Assembly (NCBI RefSeq): GCF_003086295.3 | Contig: NC_092039.1 | Location: 72,311,649-72,375,648, forward strand | Reading direction: 5' to 3' | Length of the DNA stretch: 64,000 nt | DNA from: Arachis hypogaea | Lineage: Eukaryota; Streptophyta; Magnoliopsida; Fabales; Fabaceae | Part shown: positions 1 through 10,443 of the stretch, piece after piece | How the letters are laid out: every line of letters begins with the position of its first letter | Position numbering within the stretch: the first letter of the stretch is position 1 | Notes under the pieces: generated by a model | What the model saw: only the letters and a program-made list of their open reading frames with translations | What the model was told of the DNA's origin: nothing | Database searches by the model: none | Position numbers and translations under genes: made by a program

Positions 1-61
1 AATCTATACTTACAATGCGACTTTATAAAATTATTTACTAGCAAAAATCCCGACGTCAAAA

Positions 62-79
62 TGGCGCCGTTGCCGAGGA
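62..79 (+). other. Primer-binding site of element E (tRNA-Asp type)
   Basis: TGGCGCCGTTGCCGAGGA matches the complement of the plant tRNA-Asp 3' end with one change (G to A at base 76). It sits three bases after the LTR terminal CA, where minus-strand DNA synthesis would be primed. Confidence 0.8.
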
Positions 80-190
80 ATTGCAAACGTGTGCCTTATT
101 ATTGGTTATTGTAAATATTTTTCAAAAAAAATATTTTTCTTTTACTTGTTTATTTGTTTACTCTCTTCCCTCTTATTTCTGATAGCTATT

Positions 191-1355
191 ATGAATTCTC
201 ACCCCTCTCGCTTTGAGTTTGGTTCTAATTTTGTTGCAAGGAATGGAAGCTATAACAGGACTATGCATCAAGGTCTAAGCAATCAAAGATTGATGGAGCC
301 AAGAGGATCTGATCAACCCTTTAGGCAACAACACCCTCCTAGATACCATGGACGGAAACCATTCTACAATGCATACCAAGCTGATAGGTATGGTGGACCG
401 CGTTGTAACTACCAACAAGCCCCACCCTGTGCTCAGAGACCATCCTCTCGACATAACTTCGAACCACCACACTCACAAGCTTCTTTTTACCATTCACTTC
501 CACATGATCCTTATCCACCTCAACGCCATTCCAATTACTCCCAAGAACCACCACTCTCCTATGCACAATGTTCACATTCATCGAGCCAAGAATCACAGGT
601 TCGCTTTGAAGAATCAGTAAACCAATTTAATGCAACCTTTCATCAACTGGAGCAAGCAATAAATCAATTATCTTCCAGACGTTCAAACACTCAACAGACT
701 CCCATGGCTTCATGTGGAGAATCTAATGAAGAACGCAGCACAAAGAAGACACTAGAAACTCCAGTGGACAGCATAGAGCATAACTTCGTACTAGAACAAG
801 TAGAGGACGCTGTCATTATAGAAGAAGAAGAGTTGGTTGAAGATTTAGGAGATGCCGAACCGCCACCTGAATCTAGAGTTGTGGAGAATTTCGTCAAAAA
901 TGCTACAATTGATGCTAAGGAGGATAGTGCACAACCCCCAAAGCAGGTATCTTATGGGGAACTAGACGGAATTACCAAAGACACATGTTTCCTTGATGAT
1001 GATGATCACAAGTCAAGTCCTCTTAGTAATGAACTTGCATCCGCAAGTGAATTCTTTGAGACAGAAGAACCTTCCCCAAGTGAATATGAAGATGATGCTG
1101 AGGTCGACTTCTCTCAACCTCCTATTTATGACTTAAGTGATGAGGAAGATATCAATGACTTTGATCGACAAGGTTGAAGTTGAAGAAATTTTCAAAGAAG
1201 TGAAGAAATTCACAGAAGATCACAAGGGAGTAGAACTTGCAGAGCCACTAGAAACACCTATCCCAAGGCCATTACCACCCAACTTGAATATGATTTACTT
1301 GAAACAGATGGCTAGCTTAGAGCTCTTTGCGGCTTTAAGAGCAAAAGGGAAATGA
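191..1355 (+). pseudogene. Element E first ORF, Pro/Gln-rich then acidic protein, frameshifted near its end
   Basis: I do not recognise this protein. Reading from ATG 191 (chosen because the in-frame bases upstream are hydrophobic leader lying in the post-PBS region) gives 328 residues to 1177. The first half is rich in Pro, Gln, His, Ser and Tyr. About residues 155-185 form a short amphipathic stretch with FEESVNQFNATFHQLEQAI. The second half is strongly acidic with D/E runs. A second frame overlapping from 1137 continues the same charged composition to a stop at 1355, so a small frameshift around 1137-1177 probably broke one longer ORF. It takes the position of gag but shows no Retrotrans_gag motif or zinc knuckle. 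Element F has a comparable acidic ORF in the same place. Confidence 0.5.
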
Positions 1356-1705
1356 CTCGCACTCAGAGCTGGTATGCAAGATTCAATGAGGCTTCGCACT
1401 TCAATTTGAGGTGCAAGGATTGGTGTCAAGCTCATTTGAAAGGATCTCGGAAGCTGTTTGGTCACTGCAGTGAGAATTCAGACTACTCACCACCAGGCTG
1501 GAAAGATGTAGATCAAGACAAAGACGGGTTTAAAAGTAGAATTTGGGATCCTGGAATCTATTCTGACAGTTGTCACCCCGAGAGCCTGAGAATATGTTTG
1601 AAGCTGCACAGAAGCTTTACATGCCTAGTTTGGGACCCTGGAAGATGCTGGCATTCCAAACACTGGTGGAGATTCCTGGACGAATTCAACCACAAGCCAC
1701 CCTAG
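1352..1705 (+). CDS. Element E second ORF, Trp/Cys-rich, 117 residues, unknown function
   Basis: The ATG overlaps the stop of the upstream frame in an ATGA arrangement (1352-1355), which would suit translation reinitiation. The product has many Trp, Cys, Asp and His residues (for example SPPGWKDVDQDKDGF and FLDEFNHKPP) and no membrane segment. I cannot assign a family. It ends 49 bases before the conserved post-ORF hairpin at 1755, the same placement as the last gag-side ORF in elements A, B, C and F. It could be a decayed remnant rather than an active gene; the intact frame is the main argument for coding. Confidence 0.4.
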   Translation: MTRTQSWYARFNEASHFNLRCKDWCQAHLKGSRKLFGHCSENSDYSPPGWKDVDQDKDGFKSRIWDPGIYSDSCHPESLRICLKLHRSFTCLVWDPGRCWHSKHWWRFLDEFNHKPP

Positions 1706-1754
1706 CAGGAAGCTCATCAAATATCCAACTTAAAGACTTTAACTAAAAGTGCTA

Positions 1755-1772
1755 GGTGGGAGACAACCCACC
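1755..1772 (+). other. Conserved post-ORF hairpin, element E copy
   Basis: GGTGGG-AGACAA-CCCACC, a perfect 6-bp stem with a 6-base loop. The homologous site in element C is GTTGGG-AGGCAA-CCCAAC; the second base pair changes from T-A to G-C with both sides altered together. Confidence 0.6.
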
Positions 1773-1930
1773 ATGGAATGATCATTCCTTTTTCAATTTT
1801 TATTATTAGTCTGTTTTGTTCGCTTTTGAATTTTGTTTGAACCTGCATTTGTTCATCACATTCACTGCATTCTGCATTCTACATACTGCATAAAAAAAAT
1901 TGGTGAGAGCATGCGACGCGACAGCGTTGC

Positions 1931-1946
1931 TGACGCGTCCGCGTCA
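1931..1946 (+). repeat. Palindrome TGACGCG-TC-CGCGTCA
   Basis: Perfect 7-bp arms around two bases, preceded by related GCGACGCGACAGCG. A similar word, ACGCGTACGCGT, occurs in an LTR-like fragment near 28095. Confidence 0.7.
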
Positions 1947-1992
1947 CAAGTGCTTCAAAAGAATAGGAAAGTGAACAGAGAGTCAAGTAAAA

Positions 1993-2008
1993 CTCACAAT
2001 AGAGTGAG
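1993..2008 (-). other. U5 hairpin of LTR X
   Basis: CTCAC-AATAGA-GTGAG on the plus strand (its complement has the same stem), next to the conserved GGTCGAATCCCAC block. It is one member of the U5 hairpin series seen in every LTR family here. Confidence 0.55.
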
Positions 2009-2974
2009 GTCGAATCCCACAAGGATTGATTGGTCAAGCAACTTTAGTTAGAAGAATATGCTAGTTGAGCTAAACAGAAATTAGATTGAGAACCTGCAGA
2101 AATTTAAATGACTGAAAAGTAAATAACAAAAATTAAAGTGCAGAATCTTAAATGGGGATTTGGGGTAATGAGCATGAAAATAAATGGCAGAAAGTAAAGA
2201 GAATGGGTAAGATCAGAAATGGAAAAATCATTGGGTTCAGGAGATGTTGCATTCTTCGGATCAAGTTCATTCTCATCTCTTCCTCAATCAATGCATTCAT
2301 TAATCTCCTTGGCAATCTTAAGTGATTGGATCCCAATTCCTTGGCAATCCAATCTCTCTAAGCTTGAACAATTGCCTAATTCCTTGATTTAATTGCTCAT
2401 GGGAAGAGATGAAGTGTGGTCACTGATTATACCACATGTATTTCCGAATCAAAGTGTTGGGAGGATTACATGTCACTATATCCACCTAGACCCCAATTTG
2501 GTCCAACATGAGAAAGAATTTCTAGCATGATCTCCTCATCCCTTTTCCAAGGCTCAAAGGAGATCCAATTATGGAGAGTTTCTTTTCCAAGACAACTAAC
2601 CAATTGAATTGAGATCGAAAGCTTTCTAGTAAATCAAAAGAGAAGAAAGAAGAAGAGAAATAAAAACTATAATTGATCCATCAAATTACAGCAGAGCTCC
2701 CTAACCCAATGAAAGAGATTTAGTTGTTCATAGCTCCAAAAATGAAAAATGGTAGAAAAGAATACATGCTTAGGTAAAAGAGTAGGAAAGTAAATATACA
2801 AAGGGTAGTTCTCCAAATTGCCAAGCATCTCTATAGTTCAAAACTACTCCTATATATACTACTGATCTTGATCTTCTAGTGAGTTTTTCAAGTCTTGGAT
2901 GTGGGCCTTATATCTTGAGTTGAAGCAGTTACAATCTTTGGTGGGCTCAGCTTGTAGAGAAGTATGAATTAGGC

Positions 2975-3600
2975 ATGGGCGTTAGTGAAGTTAACGTTAA
3001 GTGACATTGTGGGTTCTTGAACGTTAGTGACAATCACATTTTTCACTAACGTTCCAACCCCATATAGCCCACGTTAACTCCAACGTTAGTGGCACCAACG
3101 TAACCACTAACGTAGCCTTGTAAACCTTCGCAAGCGTTATTGGGACTCACCTTTCCCAATAACGTTGGCTTATAAACCTTCACAACCGTTATTGGGACTC
3201 ACATTTCCCAATAACGTTGCCTTGTGCCCTTTGTCCCTACGTTAGAGTTCACGTTAGTGTAACTAACGTGGCTCTTAACGTGGTTATGCCTCACCTTCGA
3301 GAGCGTTAGAGACACTTACCTTTGTCACTAACACTCCAAGTTCCCCTACTCTCCACGTTAGAGCTCACGTTAACTAAGTTAATGTGGCCACTAACGTGGT
3401 AGTGAATGCCATCTCCAACGTTAGTGACAAAGGTGAGTGTCACTAACGTTGGCTCATCAATCTTAGCTCCACGTTAACTTTCACGTTAGTGGTCTTAACG
3501 TGACCACTAACGTGGGCAATGCTAGTTTGATACAATGTTAGTGACATAGGTGAGTGTCACTAACATTGGCGTTGTTCCTCTCTTCCATGTTAGACTTCAC
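2975..3600. repeat. ACGTTAGTG / CACTAACGT inverted-repeat array, left half
   Basis: About twenty copies of ACGTTA, AACGTTAGTG or their complements lie in 625 bases, many as nearby inverted pairs. The clearest is CCAACGTTAGTGAC (3415-3428) and its exact complement GTCACTAACGTTGG (3439-3452), a 14-bp stem over a 10-base spacer. Related pairs with diverged words (GTTATTGGGA/TCCCAATAAC) lie near 3136-3165 and 3187-3216. Confidence 0.8.
3596..3600. repeat. Target site duplication TTCAC of element A, left copy
   Basis: TTCAC directly precedes the LTR terminus TGGTGCACG at 3601 and recurs at 13447-13451 directly after the other LTR end. This fixes the outer borders of element A to the base. Confidence 0.9.
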
Positions 3601-5230
3601 TGGTGCACGAAATTATGATCATCAATGGCACCATCAACATGGTACGCACAATTGCAATCTCAACTCTTTATCACAACTTCGCACAACTAACCAGGAAGTG
3701 CACTGGGTCGTCCAAGTAATAAACCTTACGCGAGTAAGGGTCGATCCCATGGAGATTGTTGGTATGAAGCAAGCTATGGTCATTTTGTAAATCTCAGTCA
3801 AGCAGATTCAAATGGTTATGAATGATTTATGAATAAAGCATAAAATAAAGATAGAGATACTTATGTAATTCATTGGTGAGAATTTCAGATAAGTGTATAG
3901 AGATGCTTTGTCCCTTCCGTCTCTTTGCTTTCCTACTGTCTTCATCCAATCCTTCTTACTCCTTTCCATGGCAAGCTGTATGTTGGGCATCACCGTTGTC
4001 AATGGCTACAGTCCTGTCCTCTCAGTGAAAATGTTCAACACGCTCTGTCATAGCACGGCTATTCAGCTGTCGGTTCTCGATCATGTCGGACTAGAATCCA
4101 GTGATTCTTTTGCGTCTGTCACTAACGCCCCACAATCGCTAGTTTGAAGCTCGTCACAGTCATTCAATCCTCGAATCCTACTCAGAATACCAGAGACAAG
4201 GTTTAGACCTTCCGGATTCTCTTGAATGCCGCCATCAATTCTAGCTTATACCACGAAGATTCCGATTAGGAAATCCAAGAGATATCCACTCAATCTAAGG
4301 TAGAACGGAGGTGGTTGTCTGGCACACGTTCATAGGTGAGAATGATGATGAGTGTCACGGATCATCACATTCATCAAGTTGAGGAACAAGTGATATCTTA
4401 GAACAAGAATAAGCTAAATTGAATAGAAGAACAATAGTAATTACATTAATACTCAAGGTACAGCAGAGCTCCACACCTTAATCTATGGTGTATAGAAACT
4501 CCACTGTTGAAAATACATAAGAACAAGGTCTAGGCATAGCCGAGAGGCCAGCCCCCATGATCTAAGATAGCATAAAACTACTCAAAGATAGCTACCAAGA
4601 TGTCTAATACAATAGCAAAAGGTCCTTATTTGTAGAGAACTAGTAGCTTAAGGTTTACAAAGATGAGTAAATGACATAAAAATCCACTTCCGGGCCCACT
4701 TGGTGTATGCTTGGGCTGAGCATTGAAGCATTTTCATGTAGAGACTCTTCTTGGAGTTAAACACCAGCTTTTGTGCCAGTTTGGGCGTTTAACTCCCATT
4801 CTTGTGCCAGTTCCGGCGTTTTACGCCAGAATTCTTGAGCTGACTTGGAACGCCTATTTGGGCCATTAAATCTCAGGCAAAGTATATACTATTATACATT
4901 ACTGGAAAGCCCAGGATGTCTACTTTTCAACGCAGTTGAGAGCGTGCCAATTGAGCTTCTGTAGCTCCAGAAAATTTTCTTCGAGTGCAGAGAGGTCAGA
5001 ATCCAACAGCATCTGCAGTCCTTTTTAGCCGCTGAATCAGATTTTTACTCAGGTCCCTCAATTTCAGCCAGAAAATACCTGAAATCACAAAAAAACACAC
5101 AAACTCATAGTAAAATCCAGAAAAGTGAATTTTAAATAAAAACTAATAAAAATATAATAAAAACTAACTAAAACATACTAAAAACATACTAAAAACAATG
5201 CCAAAAAGCGTATAAATTATCCGCTCATCA
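3601..5230 (-). repeat. 3' LTR of element A (1630 bp)
   Basis: On the minus strand it starts TGATGAGCGGATAATTTAT and ends AATTTCGTGCACCA. It contains the U5 hairpin CTTAC-GCGA-GTAAG (3725-3738 on the plus strand) and two GGCGTTT-type palindromic words near 4785-4830, including GGCGTTTTACGCC at 4815-4827. The short ORFs inside are chance frames. Confidence 0.92.
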
Positions 5231-6138
5231 CAACACCAAACTTAAATTGTTACTTGTCCCCAAGCAACTGAAAATCAAATAAGATAAAAAGAAGAGAATA
5301 TGCAATGAATTCCAAAAACATCTATGAAGATCAGTATTAATTAGATGAGCGGGGCTTTTAGCTTTTTGCCTCTGAACAGTTTTGGCATCTCACTCTATCC
5401 TTTGAAATTCAGAATGATTGGCTTCTATAGGAACTCAGAATCCAGATAGTGTTATTGATTCTCCTAGTTAAGTATGATGATTCTTGAACACAGCTACTTT
5501 ATGAGTCTTGGCCGTGGCCCAAAGCACTCTGTCTTCCAGTATTACCACCGGATACATACATGCCACAGACACATAACTGGGTGAACCTTTTCAGATTATG
5601 ACTCAGCTTTGCTAGAGTCCCCAATTAGAGGTGTACAGGGTTCTTAAGCACACTCTTTTTGCCTTGGATCACGACTTTATTTTTACCCTCGCCTTTTGGC
5701 TTTTTTTTTTTTGCTTGCGTTCTCTCTTTTTTTTTTGTATCCACTACTTTTTCTTGCTTCAAGAATCATTTTTATGATTTTTCAGATCCTCAGTAACATG
5801 TCTCCTTTTTCATCATACTTTCAAGAGCCCACATTCATGAACAACAAATTGAAAAGACATATGCACTGTTCAAGCATACATTCAGAAGTCAAAGTATTGC
5901 CACCACATCAAAATAATTAATCTGCTATAAAATTCAAAATTCATGCAATTCTTCTCTTTTTCAATTAAGAACATTTTTCATTTAAGAAAGGTGATGGATT
6001 CATAGGACATTTATAACTTTAAGGCATAGACACTAAGACACTAATGATCATAAGACACAAACATAGATGATGAACATAATCATAAAAATTAGAAAAACAG
6101 GAAAATAAAGAATAAGGAGATTAAAGAACGGGTCCACC
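5231..6138 (-). other. 3' non-coding region of element A
   Basis: No convincing ORF. Next to the LTR, the minus strand reads GGGGACAAGCAAC then AAGTTTGGTGTTG, which takes the place of the polypurine tract. A hairpin CCGGT-GGTAAT-ACTGG (minus strand of 5536-5551) lies in a block starting with the GTGTCTGTGGCATG motif. Poly-T runs occur near 5700-5735. Confidence 0.7.
5536..5551 (-). other. Conserved 3' UTR hairpin, element A copy
   Basis: Minus strand CCGGT-GGTAAT-ACTGG, a 5-bp stem with one G-T pair. The same site exists in B1, B2, B3, H and, with different but paired stems, in F and C. Confidence 0.6.
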
Positions 6139-7263
6139 TTAGGGATGGCGGCTTGTTCTTCCTCTTGAAGATCTTTTGGAGTGCTTGAGCTCCTCAATGT
6201 CTCTTCCTTGCCTTTGTTGCTCCTCTCTCATGACTCTTTGATCTTCTCTAATTTCATGGAGGAGAATGGAATGTTCTTGGTGCTCCACCCTTAGTTGTCC
6301 CATGTTGGAACTCAATTCTCCTAGGGAGGTGTTGATTTGCTCCCAATAGTTTTGTGGAGGAAATTGCATCCCTTCAGGCATCTCAGGGATTTCATAATGA
6401 GTGGGATCTCTTGTTTGCTCCATCCTTTTCTTAGTAATGGGCTTGTCCTCATCCATGAGGGTGTCTCCCTCTATGTCAATTCCGACTGAATAACAGAGGT
6501 GACAAATGAGATGAGGGAAGGCTAACCTTGCCAAGGTAGAGGACTTGTCCACCACCTTATAAAGTTCTTGGGATATAACATCATGAACTTCTATTTCCTC
6601 TCCAATCATGATGCTATGAATCATGATGGCCCGGTCTATAGTAACTTCGGACCGGTTGCTAGTGGGAATGATTGAGCGTTGGATAAACTCCAACCATCCC
6701 CTAGCCACGGGCTTGAGGTCATGCCTTCTCAGTTGAACCGGCTTCCCTCTTAAATCTCTCTTCCATTGAGCGCCCTCTTCACAAATGTCTATGAGGACTT
6801 GGTCCAACCTTTGATCAAAGTTGACCCTTCTAGTGTAAGGGTGTTCATCTCCTTGCATCATGGGCAAGTTGAATGCTAACCTTACATTTTCCGGACTAAA
6901 ATCTAAGCATTTTCCCCGAACCATTGTAAGCCAATTCTTTGGGTCCGGGTTCACACTTTGATCATGGTTCTTGGTGATCCATGCATTGGCATAGAACTCT
7001 TGAACCATTAAGATTCCGACTTGTTGAATGGGGTTGGTAAGAACTTCCCAACCTCTTTTTTGGATCTCATGTCGGATCTACAGATATTCACTCTATTTGA
7101 GTTTGAAAGGGACCTCGAGGATCACCTTCTTCATGGCCACAACTTCATAGAAGTGGTCTTGATACACCCTTGAGATGCATCTCTCCATCTCCCATGACTT
7201 GGAAGTGGAAGCTTTTGCCTTCCCTTTCTTCTTTTTAGAGGTTTCTCCGGCCTTAGATGCCAT
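6139..7263 (-). pseudogene. Element A ORF2, plant transposon-type protein of unknown function, broken near its N-terminus
   Basis: The reading frame begins at ATG 7263 (MASKAGETS, as in the other copies) and ends at 6139. Stops in the stretch 7078-7100 interrupt it, leaving an open 289-codon frame from 7008. The protein has a basic Lys/Ser-rich N-terminus and a central domain with EFYANAW, CLDFSPENVRLAF and RRHDLKPVARGWLEFIQRS. The C-terminus is charged with a coiled coil (QLRVEHQEHSILLHEIREDQR). The core resembles what databases call putative plant transposon protein; I could not verify that by search. There is no signal peptide or membrane segment. The intact form is at 62557-63705. Confidence 0.7.
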
Positions 7264-7453
7264 AAATGGTTATGGAAAAACAAAAAGCAATGCTTTTACC
7301 ACACCAAACTTAAAAGGTTTGCTTGTCCTCGAGCAAAAGAAGAAAGAAGAGAGTAGAAGAAGAAGAAATAGAGGAGATGGAGGTGGCTTTGTGGTTCGGC
7401 CAAGAGGGAGAAGTAGTGTTTAGGTTGTGTGAAAATGAAAGAGTGAAGAAGGG

Positions 7454-7461
7454 TTTATATA
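7454..7461 (-). promoter_or_regulatory. Internal TATA box upstream of element A ORF2
   Basis: The minus strand reads TATATAAA about 190 bases upstream of the ORF2 ATG. It is followed by a leader rich in C and T. The same arrangement is present in B1 (35335-35342) and H (63898-63905) and is deleted from B2. Confidence 0.55.
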
Positions 7462-7765
7462 GGGGTAGGGAGAGGGGTACGGTTCGGTCATGGATGGGTG
7501 GGTTTGGGAGGGAAAGTGGTTTGAATTTGAATGGTGAGGTAGGTGGGGTTTTATGAAGGGTGGATGTGAGTGGTGAAGAGAATAGTGGGATATGATAGGT
7601 GAGGGGTTTTTGGGGAAGAGGTGTTGAGGTGATTGGTGAATGGGTGAAGAGGAGAGAGAGTGGTGGGGTAGGTGGGGATCCTGTGGGGTCCACAGATCCT
7701 GAGGTGTCAAGGAAAATTCATCCATGCACCAAGTGGCAAGCAAAAATGCTCCCTTATGCCAATTC

Positions 7766-7936
7766 TGGCGTTAAACGTCGGGCTGGTGCCCATTTCTGGC
7801 ATTTAACGCCAGCTTCTTGCCCTTTCCTGGCGTTTAACGCCAGTCTGGTGCCCCTTTCTGGCGTTAAACGCCCAAAATGGTGCCAGACTGGGCGTTAAAC
7901 GCCCATTTGCTGCCCTTACTGGCGTTTAAACGCCAG
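7766..7936. repeat. GGCGTTTAACGCC palindrome array in the gag/ORF2 spacer of element A
   Basis: Six GGCGTTAAACGCC-like units lie in 170 bases, separated by spacers such as TGGTGCCCCTTTC. The cleanest is the 18-base perfect palindrome CTGGCGTTTAAACGCCAG at 7919-7936. Chance ORFs crossing the array are not supported. Confidence 0.85.
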
Positions 7937-8042
7937 CAAGTTTTTCCTCCAGGGTGTGCTATTTTTCTTTCTGATTTTCATGCTGTTTTTGCTTTTTCAA
8001 TTGATTTTGTGACTTCCCATGATAAATATAGATAAATATAAC

Positions 8043-8060
8043 ATTGGGTTGCCTCCTAAC
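8043..8060 (-). other. Conserved post-gag hairpin, element A copy
   Basis: Minus strand GTTAGG-AGGCAA-CCCAAT, the same site as in C and F, with one stem pair lost (A opposite C) and a terminal G-T. It lies about 50 bases after the end of the gag-protease frame, next to the conserved AAGAAGCGCTT block. Confidence 0.55.
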
Positions 8061-8108
8061 AAGCGCTTCTTTAATGTCAGTAGCTTGACAGTGGGCTCTC
8101 ATGAAGCC

Positions 8109-10443
8109 TCACAGATACTTAGAGCAATGTTGGAACCTTCCAACACCAAACTTAGAGTTTGAATGTGGGGGTTCAACACCAAACTTAGAAGTTGGTTGAG
8201 GCTTCCCAACACCAAACTTAGAGTTTGACTGTGGGGGCTCTGTTTGACTCTGTTTTGAGAGAAGCTCTTTATGCTTCCTCTCCATGGTTACAGAGGGATA
8301 TCCTTGAGCCTTAAACACAAAGGATTCTTCATTCACTTGAATGATCAATTCTCCTCTGTCAACATCAATCACAGCCTTTGCTGTGGCTAGGAAGGGTCTG
8401 CCAAGGATGATGGATTCATCCATGCACTTCCAGTCTCTAGGACTATGAAATCAGCAGGGATGTAATGGTCTTCAACTTTTACCAGAACATCCTTTACAAG
8501 TCCATAAGCTTGTTTTCTTGAATTGTCTACCATATCTAGTGAGATTCTTGCAGCTTGTACCTCAAAGATCCCTAGCTTCTCCATTACAGAGAGAGGCATA
8601 AGGTTTATGCTTGACCCTAGGTCACGCAGAGCCTTCTTGAAGGTCATGGTGCCTATTGTACAAGGTATTGAGAACTTCCCAGGGTCCTGTCTCTTTTGAG
8701 GTAGTTTCTGCCTAGACAAGTCAGCCAGTTCTTTAGTGAGCAAAGGGGGTTCATCCTCCCAAGTCTTATTACCAAATAACTTGTCATTTAGCTTCATGAT
8801 TGCTCCAAGGTACTTAGCAACTTCCTCTTCAGTGACATCTTCATCCTCTTCAGAGGAAGAATACTCATCAGAGCTCATGAATGGCAGAAGTAAATCCAAT
8901 GGAATCTCTATGGTCTCAGTGTGAGCCTCAGATTCCCATGGTTCCTCATTAGGGGACTCATTAGAGGCCAATGGACGTCCATTGAGGTCTTCCTCAGTGG
9001 CGCTCATTGCCTCTTTCTCCTCTCCAAGTTCGGCCATGTTGATGGCCTTGCACTCTCCTTTTGGATTCTCTTCTATATTGCTTGGAAGAGTACTAGGAGG
9101 GAGTTCAGTAACTTTCTTACTCAGCTGACCCACTTGTGCCTCCAAGTTTCTAATGGAGGACCTTGTTTCAGTCATGAAAATTTGAGTGGTTTTGATTAGA
9201 TTAGAGACCATGGTTGCTAAGTCAGAGTGGCTCTGCTTAGAATTCTCTGTCTGTTGCCGAAAAGATGATGGAAAAGGCTTGCCATTGCTAAACCTATTTC
9301 TTCCACCATTATTGTTGTTGAAACCTTGTTGAGATCTCTGTTGATCCTTCCATGAGAGATTTGGATGATTTCTCCATGAAGGATTATAGGTGTTTCCATA
9401 GGGTTCTCCCATGTAATTCACCTCTTCCATTGAAGGGTTCTTAGGATCATAAGCTTCTTCTTCAGATGAAGTGTCCTTAGTACTGCCTGGTGCAGCTTCC
9501 ATTCCAAACAGACTCTGAGAAATTATATTGACTTGCTGAGTCAATATTTTGTTCTGAGCCAATATGGCATTCATAGTATCAATCTCAATAACTCCTTTCT
9601 TCTGATTCATCCCATTGTTCACAGGATTCTTTTCAGAAATGTACATGAATTGGTTATTTGCAACCATTTCAATGAGTTCTTGAGCTTCTACAAGCGTCTT
9701 CTTCAGATGAAGAGATCCTCCAGCAGAGCTATCCAATGACATCTTGGACAGTTCAGACAGACCATCATAGAAGATACCTATAATGCTCCATTTAGAAAGC
9801 ATGTCAGAGGGACACTTTCTGATCAATTGTTTGTATCTTTCCCAAGCTTCATAGGGGGATTCACCTTCCTTCTGTCTGAATGTTTGGACTTCCACTCTAA
9901 ACTTACTCAATTTTTGAGGTGGAAAGAACTTTGCCAAGAAGGCATTGACTAGCTTTTCCCAAGAGTTCAGGCTTTCTTTAGGTTGTGAATCCAACCATAT
10001 CTTAGCTCTGTCTCTTACAGCAAAAGGGGATAGCATAAGTCTCTAGACCTCAGGGTCAACCCCATTGGTTTTGACAGTGTCACAAATTTACAAGAATTCA
10101 GCTAAAAACTGATGAGGATCTTCCAATGGAAGTCCATGGAACTTGCAATTCTGTTGCATTAGAGAAACTAATTGAGGCTTAAGCTCAAAGTTGTTTGCTC
10201 CAATGGTAGGGATAGAGATGCTTCTCCCATAGAAGTCGGAGTAGGTGCAGTAAAGTCACCCAGCACCTTCCTTGCATTGTTTGCATTGTTGTTGTTTTCA
10301 GCTGCCATGTCTTCTTCTTTGAAGATTTCTGTTAGGTCCTCTACAGAGAGTTGTGCTTAAGCTTCTCTCAGCTTTCGCTTCAAGGTCCTTTCAGGTTCAG
10401 GGTCAGCCTCAACAAGAATGCATTTGTCTTTGCTCCTGCTCAT
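8109..10443 (-). pseudogene. gag: Element A gag-protease polyprotein, frameshifted and with stop codons
   Basis: The original start is ATG 10443 (MSRSKDK, by comparison with B1). The frame is broken by a TAA near 10359, a one-base loss near 10236, a TAG near 10047 and another one-base loss near 8428. Long open stretches remain at 10036-8387 and 8423-8109. The domain order is a charged N-terminus, the Ty3 capsid-type gag domain (FFPPQKLSKFRVEVQTF, YEAWERYKQLI), an Asn/Gln/Gly-rich linker, an acidic segment and a retropepsin domain with [10 protein letters not shown] and IILGRPFLAT. No CCHC zinc knuckle is seen. The tail has SKFGVG repeats encoded by the element's recurring TAAGTTTGGTGTTG word. 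No RT follows. Confidence 0.88.

Larger units (their letters stand above)
1..1950 (+). mobile_element. Element E, non-autonomous Ty3/gypsy-type LTR retrotransposon, truncated at both ends
   Basis: The first 58 bases are the end of an LTR that lies outside the window (terminal CA), followed three bases later by a tRNA-Asp-type PBS. Behind it come a Pro/Gln-rich then acidic ORF, a second short Trp/Cys-rich ORF, a conserved hairpin, an AT-rich non-coding stretch and a 7-bp-arm palindrome of the word TGACGCG (1931-1946). No gag, protease, RT or integrase motif is visible. The element stops near 1950, where an unrelated LTR in opposite orientation begins; no target duplication was found there, so the right edge is a truncation or rearrangement. 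Confidence 0.7.
1951..3600 (-). mobile_element. LTR fragment X, left part (3' portion of the LTR), interrupted by element A
   Basis: On the minus strand this carries U5-like sequence: the GTGGGATTCGACC block and a CTCAC/GTGAG hairpin (1993-2008). A TATA-like GTATATATAGGAG lies near 2850-2870 and the interior is AT-rich with no ORF worth reporting. From about 2975 to 3600 it turns into a field of inverted repeats on the word ACGTTAGTG. Element A interrupts that field with a 5-base duplication, and it continues at 13447. The 3' terminus near 1951 does not show the usual CACATCA end, so this side is truncated. Confidence 0.65.

Noticed and set aside
275..620. Overlapping frames in E on both strands
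   Set aside because: Shadows of the acidic ORF; composition follows its codons.
2975..3600. Satellite or minisatellite DNA
   Set aside because: The words repeat in alternating orientation with unequal spacers; no constant monomer length.
5696..5920. Small host gene in the 3' region of A
   Set aside because: Begins in a poly-T stretch and has equivalents in the same place of B1 and B2 with different starts; it is element sequence.
6139..7263. ORF2 as an envelope-like protein of Athila elements
   Set aside because: The position fits, but there is no signal peptide, membrane helix or surface-protein feature; the core is soluble and charged.
7310..7743. Pro/Ser-rich minus-strand frames over the ORF2 leader (also 35035-35543 and 51851-52177)
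   Set aside because: The leader is C/T-rich, so all three frames read as Pro/Ser/His. The frames overlap the TATA box and are not kept among copies.
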